Positions 1-5,777 of a DNA stretch of 8,225 bases are shown here, one piece after another (positions within the stretch are counted from its first letter, which is position 1; each line of letters starts with the position of its first letter). Made by a program: the position numbers and the translations under genes. The stretch comes from Frankiaceae bacterium (GTDB lineage: Bacteria > Actinomycetota > Actinomycetes > Mycobacteriales > SCTD01), in assembly GCA_947479995.1 (NCBI GenBank), contig CANKBT010000126.1, forward strand, positions 1-8,225, in the 5' to 3' direction. The notes beneath the pieces were generated by a model. It was not told where the DNA came from, ran no database searches, and saw only the letters and a program-made list of their open reading frames with translations.

Positions 1-2025
1 CCCGGTGCGCGAGCTGCCGAAGCCGAGGACCTTGCCGCCGCGCGTCGTGGTGGTCTGCACCCACGCCTCGACGGTGAAGACCTGGGGCGCGGTCTCGGCG
101 ACGGTCGTCGCGGTGAAGCCGCGCGTGCCGTCGAACTGGAACGCCGTGTCGCTGACGCCCGGCACGGCGCCCGGCCGGCCGCGGGTGACGCCGGTGGCGA
201 CGCTCATGGCGCTGCGGTCCATGACGTCGAGGGCGTTGCCGCTGGCCTCGCCCAGGCGCCAGAAGCTGCTGGGGGCGTCGTGCAGCACCGAGCTGCCGTA
301 CGGGCCGAGCTGCGCCGCGGTGTCGGGCACCTGCACGCTCGCCGACGGCGACCAGGCGACGTTGCCGAAGGGGTCCGAGGCGCGGACGCGGTAGCTGACG
401 GTGGAGCCCTCGACGAGGCCGGTGTCGACGAGCGAGAGGGTCTTGGCCTGGTAGAAGGTCGACGCCGCCGTGGTGCTCTGCACCGGCGTGCGGGTGTCGC
501 CGTCGCGGAAGACGTCGTAGACGAGGTTCTCGTTGTCGCGGTCGCTCGTCGTGCCGAAGGTGAGGCGGACGGCGCCGTTGACGAGCCCCTGCAGCGCGGG
601 AGCGGCGGTGATCGGCGCGGGGCCCTGCTCGTTCGGCGCGAGCGAAGGCAGCGCGTAGCGGACGAGGCCCTGCTGCGGCTTGCCGCCGGCGCGCGGGAAC
701 TCGCCGCCGAAGACGACGTACTGGTCGTTGCCGGCGACGCTCCAGCCGGCCTGGCCCTGGCCGGTGTACTTGCCGGGGACGAGGTCGGGGAACCAGGGGA
801 GCAGCTTGGTGGCGGGCTGCCCGCGCAGGTTGCCGTTGGCCAGGGTGCTGTTGCCGACCACGCCGCCGCTGGGGGCGTCGCTGAAGGCCAGGCCGAAGCG
901 GTTGACGCGCGGGCTGTACTCCGGGAAGCCGCCGATGTTGGAGCAGACGTGGGCGTGCGTGGCCACGTAGTAGGCGCCGCCGGTCGGGAAGCCCGAGTAG
1001 GTGTCGCCGTGGCACTCGTTGATCCACTTCACGGCGCCGCCGTCGGCGGCCGCGGCGAACGAGCCCTCGAGGTTGCCCGGCCCGTAGAAGTCGTAGGCCG
1101 TGCCGTAGACGGTGTCGCCCTTGGCCTGCAGGCTGTAGACGGCCGAGTTGATGCCCTGGTTGGTGAGCAGCTGGCCCAGCGCGAACGGCCGGGTCTCGCC
1201 GGTGACGGCGTCGATGGCACCGACGCCGGTCGACTTCACACCGTTGATCGAGTCGAAGCGGCCGGCCGCCACGACCTGCGTGCCGCCGCCGGTGACGACC
1301 AGGCCCAGCACGTCCTTGCTCGTCGCCGTGCTGCCGTTGCTGTTGCCGGCGGTCGAGCCGGTGCCGAGGGTCGGCGCCCACGGCAGCAGGCCGCCGTCGG
1401 AGGCGCGCACGGCCGCGAGGCGGTCGCGGGGGGCCGAGCCGACGGAGGCGAAGCCGCCGCCGAGGTAGACGGTCGAGTCGGTCGCGGCGATGGCGCGCAC
1501 CTGCCAGGAGGCCCACGGCTTGAACGACGGGACCAGCTGGCCGGTGGCGGTGTCGTACGCCGCGACCCGGCTGCGGGGCTGCCCGTCGGCCTCGGTGAAG
1601 TCGCCGCCGACGTAGATGCGCGAGCCGTCCGGGGAGGCCGTGACGACCATCGCCTGCGCGTTGAGGCTCGGCGTGAAGGAGGTGACGAGCTCGCCGGTGC
1701 GGATGTCGTACGCCAGCAGGTTGCTCCGCGGCGTCGTGCTCACGCCGGCGGCCGCCCCGGCGGGGCGGGCGGTCGTGAACTTGCCGGCGACGTAGACGGT
1801 GTTGCCGACGACCACCTGCGACCAGGCCACGCCGTCGATCTGCACCGTCGGGAGCGGGTCGGCGCTCACCGTCACGGGCGTCGTGGGCGTCACGGCGGCG
1901 GGCGCGGTGTCGGCGGCGGCGGGCGCGGCGGTGCCGAGCAGTCCGACGGCACCGAGCAGCATGCTGCCGGTGGCGAGCGCGGCGACGCGCCTCCACGAGG
2001 AGGGCGTCGGGGCGGCGGGGTTCAT
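1..2025 (-). CDS. Secreted beta-propeller / Fn3 / LamG-domain protein (C-terminus cut by window edge)
   Basis: The reading frame is open from an ATG at 2025 to the left edge (675 codons, no stop), so the C-terminus is missing. A Shine-Dalgarno GAGGA (plus-strand 2032-2036) sits about 6 bases upstream of the ATG. Residues 1-38 form a Sec signal peptide: two Arg (12-13), a hydrophobic core, then a probable AAA|D cleavage near residue 38. Residues ~60-465 carry spaced propeller-type repeats such as VYVAGKF, IYVGGDFTEADG, VYLGGGFASVG and VVAAGRFDSING, followed by R..A.D..TG...P. This is the delta-60/DUF5122 pattern. Two Cys (about residues 336 and 360, in NECHGDTY and HAHVC) may form a disulfide. 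Residues ~467-561 look like a fibronectin type III domain (YDVFRDG, VSYRVRASD). From ~578 a LamG/concanavalin-like domain begins (FWRLGE, AFQFDG, FTVEAWV). I infer an extracellular binding or adhesion protein; no catalytic residues are evident and the ligand is unknown. Confidence 0.86.
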   Translation of the reverse strand, partial: MNPAAPTPSSWRRVAALATGSMLLGAVGLLGTAAPAAADTAPAAVTPTTPVTVSADPLPTVQIDGVAWSQVVVGNTVYVAGKFTTARPAGAAAGVSTTPRSNLLAYDIRTGELVTSFTPSLNAQAMVVTASPDGSRIYVGGDFTEADGQPRSRVAAYDTATGQLVPSFKPWASWQVRAIAATDSTVYLGGGFASVGSAPRDRLAAVRASDGGLLPWAPTLGTGSTAGNSNGSTATSKDVLGLVVTGGGTQVVAAGRFDSINGVKSTGVGAIDAVTGETRPFALGQLLTNQGINSAVYSLQAKGDTVYGTAYDFYGPGNLEGSFAAAADGGAVKWINECHGDTYSGFPTGGAYYVATHAHVCSNIGGFPEYSPRVNRFGLAFSDAPSGGVVGNSTLANGNLRGQPATKLLPWFPDLVPGKYTGQGQAGWSVAGNDQYVVFGGEFPRAGGKPQQGLVRYALPSLAPNEQGPAPITAAPALQGLVNGAVRLTFGTTSDRDNENLVYDVFRDGDTRTPVQSTTAASTFYQAKTLSLVDTGLVEGSTVSYRVRASDPFGNVAWSPSASVQVPDTAAQLGPYGSSVLHDAPSSFWRLGEASGNALDVMDRSAMSVATGVTRGRPGAVPGVSDTAFQFDGTRGFTATTVAETAPQVFTVEAWVQTTTTRGGKVLGFGSSRTG

Positions 2026-2183
2026 GGCACGTCCTCGACGGGGGTGGCGGGTGCCGTGCGGGGACGGCGGACAGCGGTGGGGAGGCCCCAAGGCTACGTC
2101 CGGTAACGCCCGTGTTGAGGGCCCACAAGGAGCATCTTCACTAGTCCCGGCGGGTCATCGACGTGCTACCGGACGGCTGTGTG
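2026..2183. other. 158-bp intergenic region, probable promoter for the propeller/LamG gene
   Basis: This is the longest gene-free stretch. It lies upstream of the leftward propeller gene and downstream of the leftward lipoprotein gene. A locally AT-richer island (about 2125-2148) interrupts the otherwise very GC-rich sequence, as promoters often do in such genomes. I could not find a convincing -35/-10 pair. A 9-bp inverted repeat (CGTCCGGTA at 2097-2105 against TACCGGACG at 2167-2175) brackets the island, and GTGCTAC is repeated at 2163 and 2181. The promoter role is inference from position only. Confidence 0.35.
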
Positions 2184-2741
2184 CTACGCCACCGGCCCCG
2201 AGAAGGCCAGCAGCGGCTGGCCCGGCGTGAGCGCGACCGCCACCGTCACGGGGTCCAGCGGGCCGTCCGGCACGCCGTACGCGAGCACCGCCTCGGCGCT
2301 GTCGCCCGGCGCGAGGCTCGGCGCGAAGACGTCGGTCGGCGGGCCGGTGAACGGCGTCGCCGGCGTGCGCTCGGGCCCGACGTCGACGGTGACCTGCACG
2401 GTGGTGAGGTCGACCGCCTCGTCGGCCGCGCTCTCCAGGCGCACCCGCACCACCAGGGCCGGGCCGCTCGTCTCGCCGGGCGCGGTGGCCGTCACCTGCT
2501 GGCGCGACAGGCCGACCACGCGCACGGTGACGCCGCCCTGCTCGGCGGTGGCGTCGAGCGGCACCGGCTCGTCCTGCGCCGGGGCGGCGTCGGTGCCCGT
2601 CGTCGCCGGGGCGCTGGCCGCGGGCTGCGACGGCAGCGGCGCGGGGCCGCCGGTCGCGGGCTCGTCGTCGTCGCCGCACCCCGTCAGCAGGAGCGCGCCC
2701 GCGAGGCCGAGGGAGGCCAGGCGTAGGGGACCGGGGAGCAC
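2184..2741 (-). CDS. Small lipoprotein with a DUF4352-like beta-sandwich domain
   Basis: The product has 185 residues if started at the GTG at 2741. Residues 1-22 form a lipoprotein signal peptide with the lipobox LTGC; Cys22 would be lipidated, which places the protein on the outer face of the membrane. An acidic stretch (GDDDEP) and a Pro/Ala/Thr-rich linker follow to about residue 60. Residues ~65-185 are a beta-strand-rich domain (GVTVRVVGLS, ALVVRVRLES, TVQVTVDV, then a late APGDSAEAVLAYGVP segment). This resembles the DUF4352/telokin-like domains of Gram-positive lipoproteins. The gene begins 17 bases after the stop of the zinc-ribbon gene, so the two are probably co-transcribed. No good Shine-Dalgarno precedes the GTG. 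An in-frame CTG at 2762, overlapping the upstream TGA, would give a more basic N-terminus and is an alternative start by coupling. The ligand and partner are unknown. Confidence 0.8.
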   Translation of the reverse strand: MLPGPLRLASLGLAGALLLTGCGDDDEPATGGPAPLPSQPAASAPATTGTDAAPAQDEPVPLDATAEQGGVTVRVVGLSRQQVTATAPGETSGPALVVRVRLESAADEAVDLTTVQVTVDVGPERTPATPFTGPPTDVFAPSLAPGDSAEAVLAYGVPDGPLDPVTVAVALTPGQPLLAFSGPVA

Positions 2742-2758
2742 GCGCCGGAGCCTACGGG

Positions 2759-3070
2759 TCAGCCCGGCAGCCGCCCGACCTCGGCGACCGGCAGGCCGCT
2801 GCGGTGGCAGACCCAGAAGGAGTCGGCGCCGAGGTCGGGCTCGACGAGCAGCGCGTGGTCGCGGCAGGACGGGCACAGCGGCCACGACGGGTCGTGCGCG
2901 GCCTGCACCGCCTCCTGCACGTCCTGGGCGACCAGCCCCGGCAGGTAGTCCTCGCCCGCCGGCCACTGCTCCAGCCACCACGTGCGCGAGGCGACGGCGG
3001 CGTCGAGCTCGGCGGCGTACCGGCCGTGGAGGTCGTGCGCCACCAGGGCGCGGGCGCGGTCGACCGGCAT
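2759..3070 (-). CDS. Small zinc-ribbon-like protein of unknown function
   Basis: The product has 103 residues from the ATG at 3070. An earlier in-frame ATG at 3115 would overlap the divergent gene that starts at 3103, so the later start is preferred. The N-terminal half (about 1-60) is predicted helical and Trp-rich (TWWLEQW). The C-terminal half holds CPSC (Cys66, Cys69), then Cys88-His89 inside FWVCHRSG, and ends with PVAEVGRL. The arrangement of a WP.CP motif, an FW.C motif and VA.VG.L matches small uncharacterised actinobacterial proteins that carry a one-zinc ribbon-like C-terminus. Zinc binding is inferred from the Cys/His spacing. There is no signal peptide, so it is probably cytoplasmic. 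It lies just upstream of the lipoprotein gene on the same strand. No function is assigned. Confidence 0.7.
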   Translation of the reverse strand: MPVDRARALVAHDLHGRYAAELDAAVASRTWWLEQWPAGEDYLPGLVAQDVQEAVQAAHDPSWPLCPSCRDHALLVEPDLGADSFWVCHRSGLPVAEVGRLPG

Positions 3071-3091
3071 GCCCGCCACGGTAGGCGGGCA
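3070..3091. repeat. Perfect 8-bp inverted repeat between divergent genes
   Basis: TGCCCGCC (3070-3077) and GGCGGGCA (3084-3091) are exact reverse complements separated by a 6-base loop. The repeat fills most of the 32-bp gap between the leftward zinc-ribbon gene (start 3070) and the rightward split-barrel gene (start 3103). It abuts the AGGGG ribosome-binding site (3091-3095) of the latter. It could be a repressor-binding palindrome serving both promoters or an RNA hairpin affecting initiation. The palindrome is seen; any function is inference. Confidence 0.5.
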
Positions 3092-3102
3092 GGGGTCCTG
3101 GC

Positions 3103-3585
3103 ATGAGCGAGTCACACACCCCCCGGTCCCTCGACGACGTCCTCGACGGCATCCGCTTCGCCATGGTCGCGACCTACGAGGCCGGCGCCCTCAAGGCACG
3201 GCCCCTCGCGGTGCAGGAGGTCGACGGCAGCACGATCCGCTTCCTCGTCTCCACCAGCGCCGAGTGGGTGCGCGCCCTCGGTGCCGGCGGGTCGCCCGCG
3301 CTGCTGACCTTCGCGCAGGAGAAGGGCAACACCTGGGTCGCGGTCGAGGGCACCGCCCGCGAGCTCGACGACCGCGCGACCGTCGCCCGGCTCTACGACC
3401 CCGTCAACGACGCCTTCTTCGACGGCGTGGACGACCCGCAGATCCGCGTCCTCGAGGTGCAGGTCGAGCGGGGCGAGTGGTGGGACGGCCCGAGCGGCCG
3501 CCTCGGCCAGGCGCTCGGCATCCTCGGCACCAAGCTCACCGGCGACACGAAGAAGGCCGGGGACCAGGGGCCGGTGCAGGTCTAG
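3103..3585 (+). CDS. Pyridoxamine 5'-phosphate oxidase-like FMN-binding split-barrel protein (general stress protein 26-like)
   Basis: The product has 160 residues, the usual length for this family. The ATG at 3103 has AGGGG 7 bases upstream. The N-terminus (SLDDVLDGIRFAMVATYEAG, 9-28) leads into the split-barrel core: KARPLAVQE (31-39), IRFLVSTSAEWVRAL (45-59), ALLTFAQEKGNTWVAVEGTARELDD, then VARLYDPVNDAFFDG, and a late VERGEWWDGPSGRL followed by a charged tail. This order matches the general-stress-protein-26 branch, whose members bind FMN or a related flavin cofactor. True pyridoxal-phosphate synthesis by PdxH is unlikely, because the protein is short and lacks the PdxH C-terminal region. 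It is probably a cytoplasmic flavin- or F420-type reductase or a stress protein. A strong hairpin (3601-3637) follows its stop. Confidence 0.85.
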   Translation: MSESHTPRSLDDVLDGIRFAMVATYEAGALKARPLAVQEVDGSTIRFLVSTSAEWVRALGAGGSPALLTFAQEKGNTWVAVEGTARELDDRATVARLYDPVNDAFFDGVDDPQIRVLEVQVERGEWWDGPSGRLGQALGILGTKLTGDTKKAGDQGPVQV

Positions 3586-3600
3586 TCCGGCACGACCGCA

Positions 3601-3637
3601 CAGGGGGTCTCGCAGCGTTCTGCTGCGGGACCCCCTG
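3601..3637 (+). terminator. Strong 16-bp hairpin after the split-barrel gene, probable terminator
   Basis: The left arm 3601-3616 pairs with the right arm 3622-3637 over 16 positions. Fifteen are Watson-Crick and one is a G-U wobble; the loop is GTTCT. It begins 15 bases after the TAG at 3583-3585. No T-run follows, but GC-rich actinobacteria often use such hairpins without a U-tract. Because another rightward gene starts at 3660, it may limit rather than abolish read-through. Confidence 0.65.
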
Positions 3638-3639
3638 CG

Positions 3640-3660
3640 CGTGCCGCAGGCTGCGGCACG
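3640..3660. repeat. Perfect 10-bp palindrome abutting the GTG start of the membrane protein gene
   Basis: CGTGCCGCAG (3640-3649) and CTGCGGCACG (3651-3660) are exact reverse complements around one central base. The right arm ends on the first base of the proposed GTG start at 3660. Folded as RNA it would sequester the region where a ribosome-binding site should be, and no Shine-Dalgarno is visible there. It could be an operator, a second part of the terminator at 3601-3637, or a translation-control hairpin. These roles are inference. Confidence 0.5.
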
Positions 3661-4499
3661 TGGCTGCAACGGTCGTCGAGGCGCACGGGTCGGTGCTCGT
3701 GGTGCCGGGCCGCCCGCGCTACCACGCGCCGGCGTGCCGCCACGTCGGCCGCGCGGACGAGGTCGACCTGCACGACGCGCGGGCCGCGGGCCTGACGCCG
3801 TGCAGCGCCTGTCGCCCCGACGAGGCGCTGCTGCGGGCCTGCACCGCGGAGGCGGCGGCCGCCATGCGCGCCCGCTACGCCGAGCTGGCGCTCCTGCCCG
3901 ACGCCGACGACGACTGGTCGGGGCACCTGGCGGCCTGGGACGACGCGCCGGCGGCGCCGCGCCCCGGCGTGCTGGCGCTGGCGGCGGCGCTGCTGGTGCT
4001 CCTCGGCGTGGTCGCCGCGGTCGCGCTGCAGCCCGAGCCCGCGCGCCCGGCCGCCGCGCCGGCGGTGGTCGAGCAGGCGCCGGCGCTCGCGCTCGGCCAG
4101 GCCGCGGTGGTCGGCGACTTCGTCGTGACCGTCACCGCGGTCGACGCCGCGGCGGGCGCGCGCCTGGCCGCCGCCGACCCGGCCAACCCGCCGGCCGTGC
4201 ACGGCTACGTGCTCGTCGACGCCGTCGCCACCTACGTCGGCGCGACGACCGGCACGCCGGCGCTCGACCTCGCGGCCACGCTGACCGGCGGCGACGGCCG
4301 GCGGTACGACGACGCGGCGACGCCGGCGGTCAGCCCGCTCGCCGCGCTGCGGCCGGTGGGGCTGGTGCCGGGCGGCAGCGGAGCGGTCGACTTCGTCGTC
4401 GACGTGCCGGCCGGCGCCCTCGACGGCGCCCGGTTCACGGTGAGCGCCCGGGCGGCGGGCGGCGCCGGCCCGTCGTGGGCGCTCGCCCCGACGCCCTAG
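3660..4499 (+). CDS. Membrane protein: Ada-like Cys motif, one TM helix, outer DUF4352-like domain
   Basis: The product has 279 residues from GTG 3660. No in-frame ATG, GTG or TTG lies between the previous stop (3585) and 3660; GTGs at 3693, 3699 and 3702 are later options. Residues 12-53 contain VLVVPGRPRYHAPACRHV, then A..AGLTPCSACRP (Cys26, Cys48, Cys51, with His22 nearby). This resembles the zinc-binding motif of the Ada N-terminal domain, which also occurs in unrelated actinobacterial proteins; no alkyltransferase domain is present. Residues 103-123 are a hydrophobic helix (ALAAALLVLLGVVAAVAL). Arg59, 70, 72 and 101 precede it, so the Cys motif should be inside. After a Pro/Ala-rich linker, residues ~140-275 form a beta-rich domain (DFVVTVTAVD, YVLVDAVATY, LVPGGSGAVDFVVDVPAG) like DUF4352, probably outside. 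The stop overlaps that of the convergent aldo/keto reductase gene. The function is unknown; signal relay from wall to cytoplasm is speculation. Confidence 0.75.
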   Translation: MAATVVEAHGSVLVVPGRPRYHAPACRHVGRADEVDLHDARAAGLTPCSACRPDEALLRACTAEAAAAMRARYAELALLPDADDDWSGHLAAWDDAPAAPRPGVLALAAALLVLLGVVAAVALQPEPARPAAAPAVVEQAPALALGQAAVVGDFVVTVTAVDAAAGARLAAADPANPPAVHGYVLVDAVATYVGATTGTPALDLAATLTGGDGRRYDDAATPAVSPLAALRPVGLVPGGSGAVDFVVDVPAGALDGARFTVSARAAGGAGPSWALAPTP

Positions 4500-5254
4500 G
4501 CGTCCTGGCGCAGCGCGTCGAGCGCGGCCACGTCCTCCGGCGCGAGCGCGAAGTCGACGTCGGCGTTGGCGGCGATCCGCTCGGGGTTCGACGACTTCGG
4601 GATGACGACGATGCCGTGCTCGAGGTGCCAGCGGATCAGCACCTGCGCCGGGGTGCGGCCGAGGCGCTCGGCGAGGCCCGTGACGACCGGGTCGTCGAGC
4701 ACGCCGCCCTTGAGCCCGCTGTAGCCCTCGAGCACGACGCCGCGCTCGCGGTGCTGCTCGACGACCTCCGGGTCGTGCAGGTACGGGCTCCAGCGGATCT
4801 GGTTGAGCGCCGGCGCGACGCCGGTGACCTCGACCAGCTCGTCGATCTGCGCCGCGGAGTAGTTGCTCACGCCGATGTCCTTGGCCAGGCCGTCGGCCTG
4901 AGCCTGCACGACCACGCGCCACAGCGCGACCGAGTCGGCGGGCGGTGCGTGCACGAGCCACAGGTCGACGGCGTCGCGCCCGAGCGCGGTGAGCGACTCC
5001 TCGAGCGTGGCGCGCGCCCTGTCGGCCAGGCGCGGCGGCACCTTGGTGGTGACGAAGACGTCGTCGTGGCCGCGCAGCGCGGCGCCGACCTCGGCCTCGT
5101 TGCCGTACATGGTGGCGGTGTCGACGTGGCGGTAGCCGGCGGCCAGGGCCGCCTCGGTGGCCGTGCGCGCCGTGTCGCCCTTGATCTGCCAGGTGCCGAA
5201 GCCGAGGAGCGGGATCGCGGCTCCGCTCGGCAGGGGTGCGGTCTGAGTCGTCAT
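4496..5254 (-). CDS. Aldo/keto reductase (NADPH-dependent)
   Basis: The product has 252 residues, slightly short for the family (about 270-280), but both ends look complete. A good Shine-Dalgarno, AGGGGGA (plus-strand 5259-5265), lies 4 bases before the ATG at 5254. The (beta/alpha)8 aldo/keto reductase catalytic tetrad is intact: Asp45 and Tyr50 in GYRHVDTATMYGNE, Lys71 in VTTKV, and His102 in LWLVHAP. GVSNYS (128-133), PALNQIRWSPY (148-158) and the NADPH-binding PKSSNPERIAAN (219-230) follow in the usual order. The enzyme reduces aldehydes or ketones to alcohols with NADPH in the cytoplasm. It is closest in pattern to the bacterial 2,5-diketo-gluconate-reductase-like group, but the physiological substrate cannot be read from sequence. 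Where many relatives have NQIE.HP, this one has NQIRWSP. It is transcribed alone, divergent from the cupredoxin gene. Confidence 0.93.
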   Translation of the reverse strand: MTTQTAPLPSGAAIPLLGFGTWQIKGDTARTATEAALAAGYRHVDTATMYGNEAEVGAALRGHDDVFVTTKVPPRLADRARATLEESLTALGRDAVDLWLVHAPPADSVALWRVVVQAQADGLAKDIGVSNYSAAQIDELVEVTGVAPALNQIRWSPYLHDPEVVEQHRERGVVLEGYSGLKGGVLDDPVVTGLAERLGRTPAQVLIRWHLEHGIVVIPKSSNPERIAANADVDFALAPEDVAALDALRQDA

Positions 5255-5319
5255 GCCGTCCCCCTACCCCGTCCGCGGCCCGGGGTGCAGCGCGCGGCGG
5301 GGCGCGCGACGATGGGTGC
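5255..5319. promoter_or_regulatory. Divergent intergenic region between aldo/keto reductase and cupredoxin genes
   Basis: These 65 bases must carry, or overlap, the promoters of both neighbours. The leftward ribosome-binding site (5259-5265) is clear. A GC-only inverted repeat, GCGCGC at 5290-5295 and 5302-5307 with a 6-base loop, lies nearer the rightward gene. No recognisable -35/-10 hexamers and no convincing Shine-Dalgarno for the rightward ATG at 5320 are visible. Confidence 0.35.
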
Positions 5320-5766
5320 ATGCGCACCCGTCACGCCCTGCCCGCCCTCGCCCTGCTCGTCCTCGCCACCGCCTGCGGCGGCGACGACGACCCGACCGAC
5401 GGCTCGCTCGGCGGCGCGCCGACGACCCCGCAGGCGCCGAGCAGCTTCCTCGAGGCGCCCGCCGGCACCAACGGCGTGCTGCTCGCGCAGGTCGGGCTGC
5501 CGGACGACCCCGAGGCGTTCGAGATCTCGCTGACGACCGAGGACGGCCGGCCCGTCGAGACGGTGCTGCCCGGCGAGTACGAGATCCGCGTGAGCGACCC
5601 CTCGCGGATCCACAACTTCGCGCTGAGCGGCCCGGGCGTCGACGAGGCGACCTCGGTGTCGGGCACCGACGACGCGGTCTGGCGGGTCACCCTCGAGGAG
5701 GGCGACTACGACTACGTGTGCGACCCGCACCCGAGCATGGCGGGCTCGTTCACCGTCGCCTCCTAG
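5320..5766 (+). CDS. Cupredoxin-like (plastocyanin-type) copper lipoprotein
   Basis: The product has 148 residues from the ATG at 5320. Residues 1-18 are a lipoprotein signal peptide (MRTRHALPALALLVLATA) ending at Cys19; the lipobox ATAC is slightly atypical because the -3 residue is Ala rather than Leu. The mature protein starts with GGDDD and a Pro/Thr linker. Residues ~50-148 form a cupredoxin fold with all four type-1 copper ligands in order: His98 (RIHNFAL), Cys134, His137 and Met140 (VCDPHPSMAGSF). C..H..M with an upstream HNF is the signature of small blue-copper electron carriers. It is probably tethered to the outer membrane face and passes electrons or binds copper, but its redox partner is not in this window. 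No Shine-Dalgarno is apparent before the ATG. Its stop codon forms a palindrome with the stop of the next, convergent gene. Confidence 0.88.
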   Translation: MRTRHALPALALLVLATACGGDDDPTDGSLGGAPTTPQAPSSFLEAPAGTNGVLLAQVGLPDDPEAFEISLTTEDGRPVETVLPGEYEIRVSDPSRIHNFALSGPGVDEATSVSGTDDAVWRVTLEEGDYDYVCDPHPSMAGSFTVAS

Positions 5767-5777
5767 CCCCCGGGCTA
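5764..5777. repeat. Palindrome containing the stop codons of two convergent genes
   Basis: TAGCCC (5764-5769) and GGGCTA (5772-5777) are exact reverse complements separated by CC. The left TAG ends the cupredoxin gene and the right CTA is the TAG of the leftward hydrolase gene. A transcript from either strand could form the same short hairpin, so it may contribute to bidirectional termination. The stem is short, so this is only a possibility. Confidence 0.4.

Noticed and set aside
280..2106. A 608-codon open frame on the plus strand
   Set aside because: It lies antisense to the propeller/LamG gene. The translation is Arg/Gly/Val/Ala-rich with no recognisable motif, as expected from a stop-poor, GC-rich antisense frame.
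2087..2150. A TTGTGG / TACCGG pair on the minus strand as a sigma-70-type promoter
   Set aside because: The -10-like hexamer lacks the conserved final T, and the -35 match is weak. It is not convincing enough to list as a promoter.
2742..3164. N-terminal extension of the lipoprotein frame to 3164
   Set aside because: The extension overlaps the zinc-ribbon gene and the divergent split-barrel gene, and it would bury the lipobox signal peptide inside the protein.
5236..5319. Earlier start for the cupredoxin gene at 5236
   Set aside because: It would place an Arg/Gly/Ala-rich stretch before a clear lipoprotein signal peptide and overlap the divergent aldo/keto reductase start.
3582..5327. A 581-codon leftward frame over the membrane protein and aldo/keto reductase genes
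   Set aside because: It is a low-complexity Arg/Ala/Gly frame that conflicts with two well-supported genes.
3641..5533. A 630-codon rightward frame
   Set aside because: It overlaps the membrane protein gene in another frame and the aldo/keto reductase gene in antisense; the composition is a typical GC-rich artefact.
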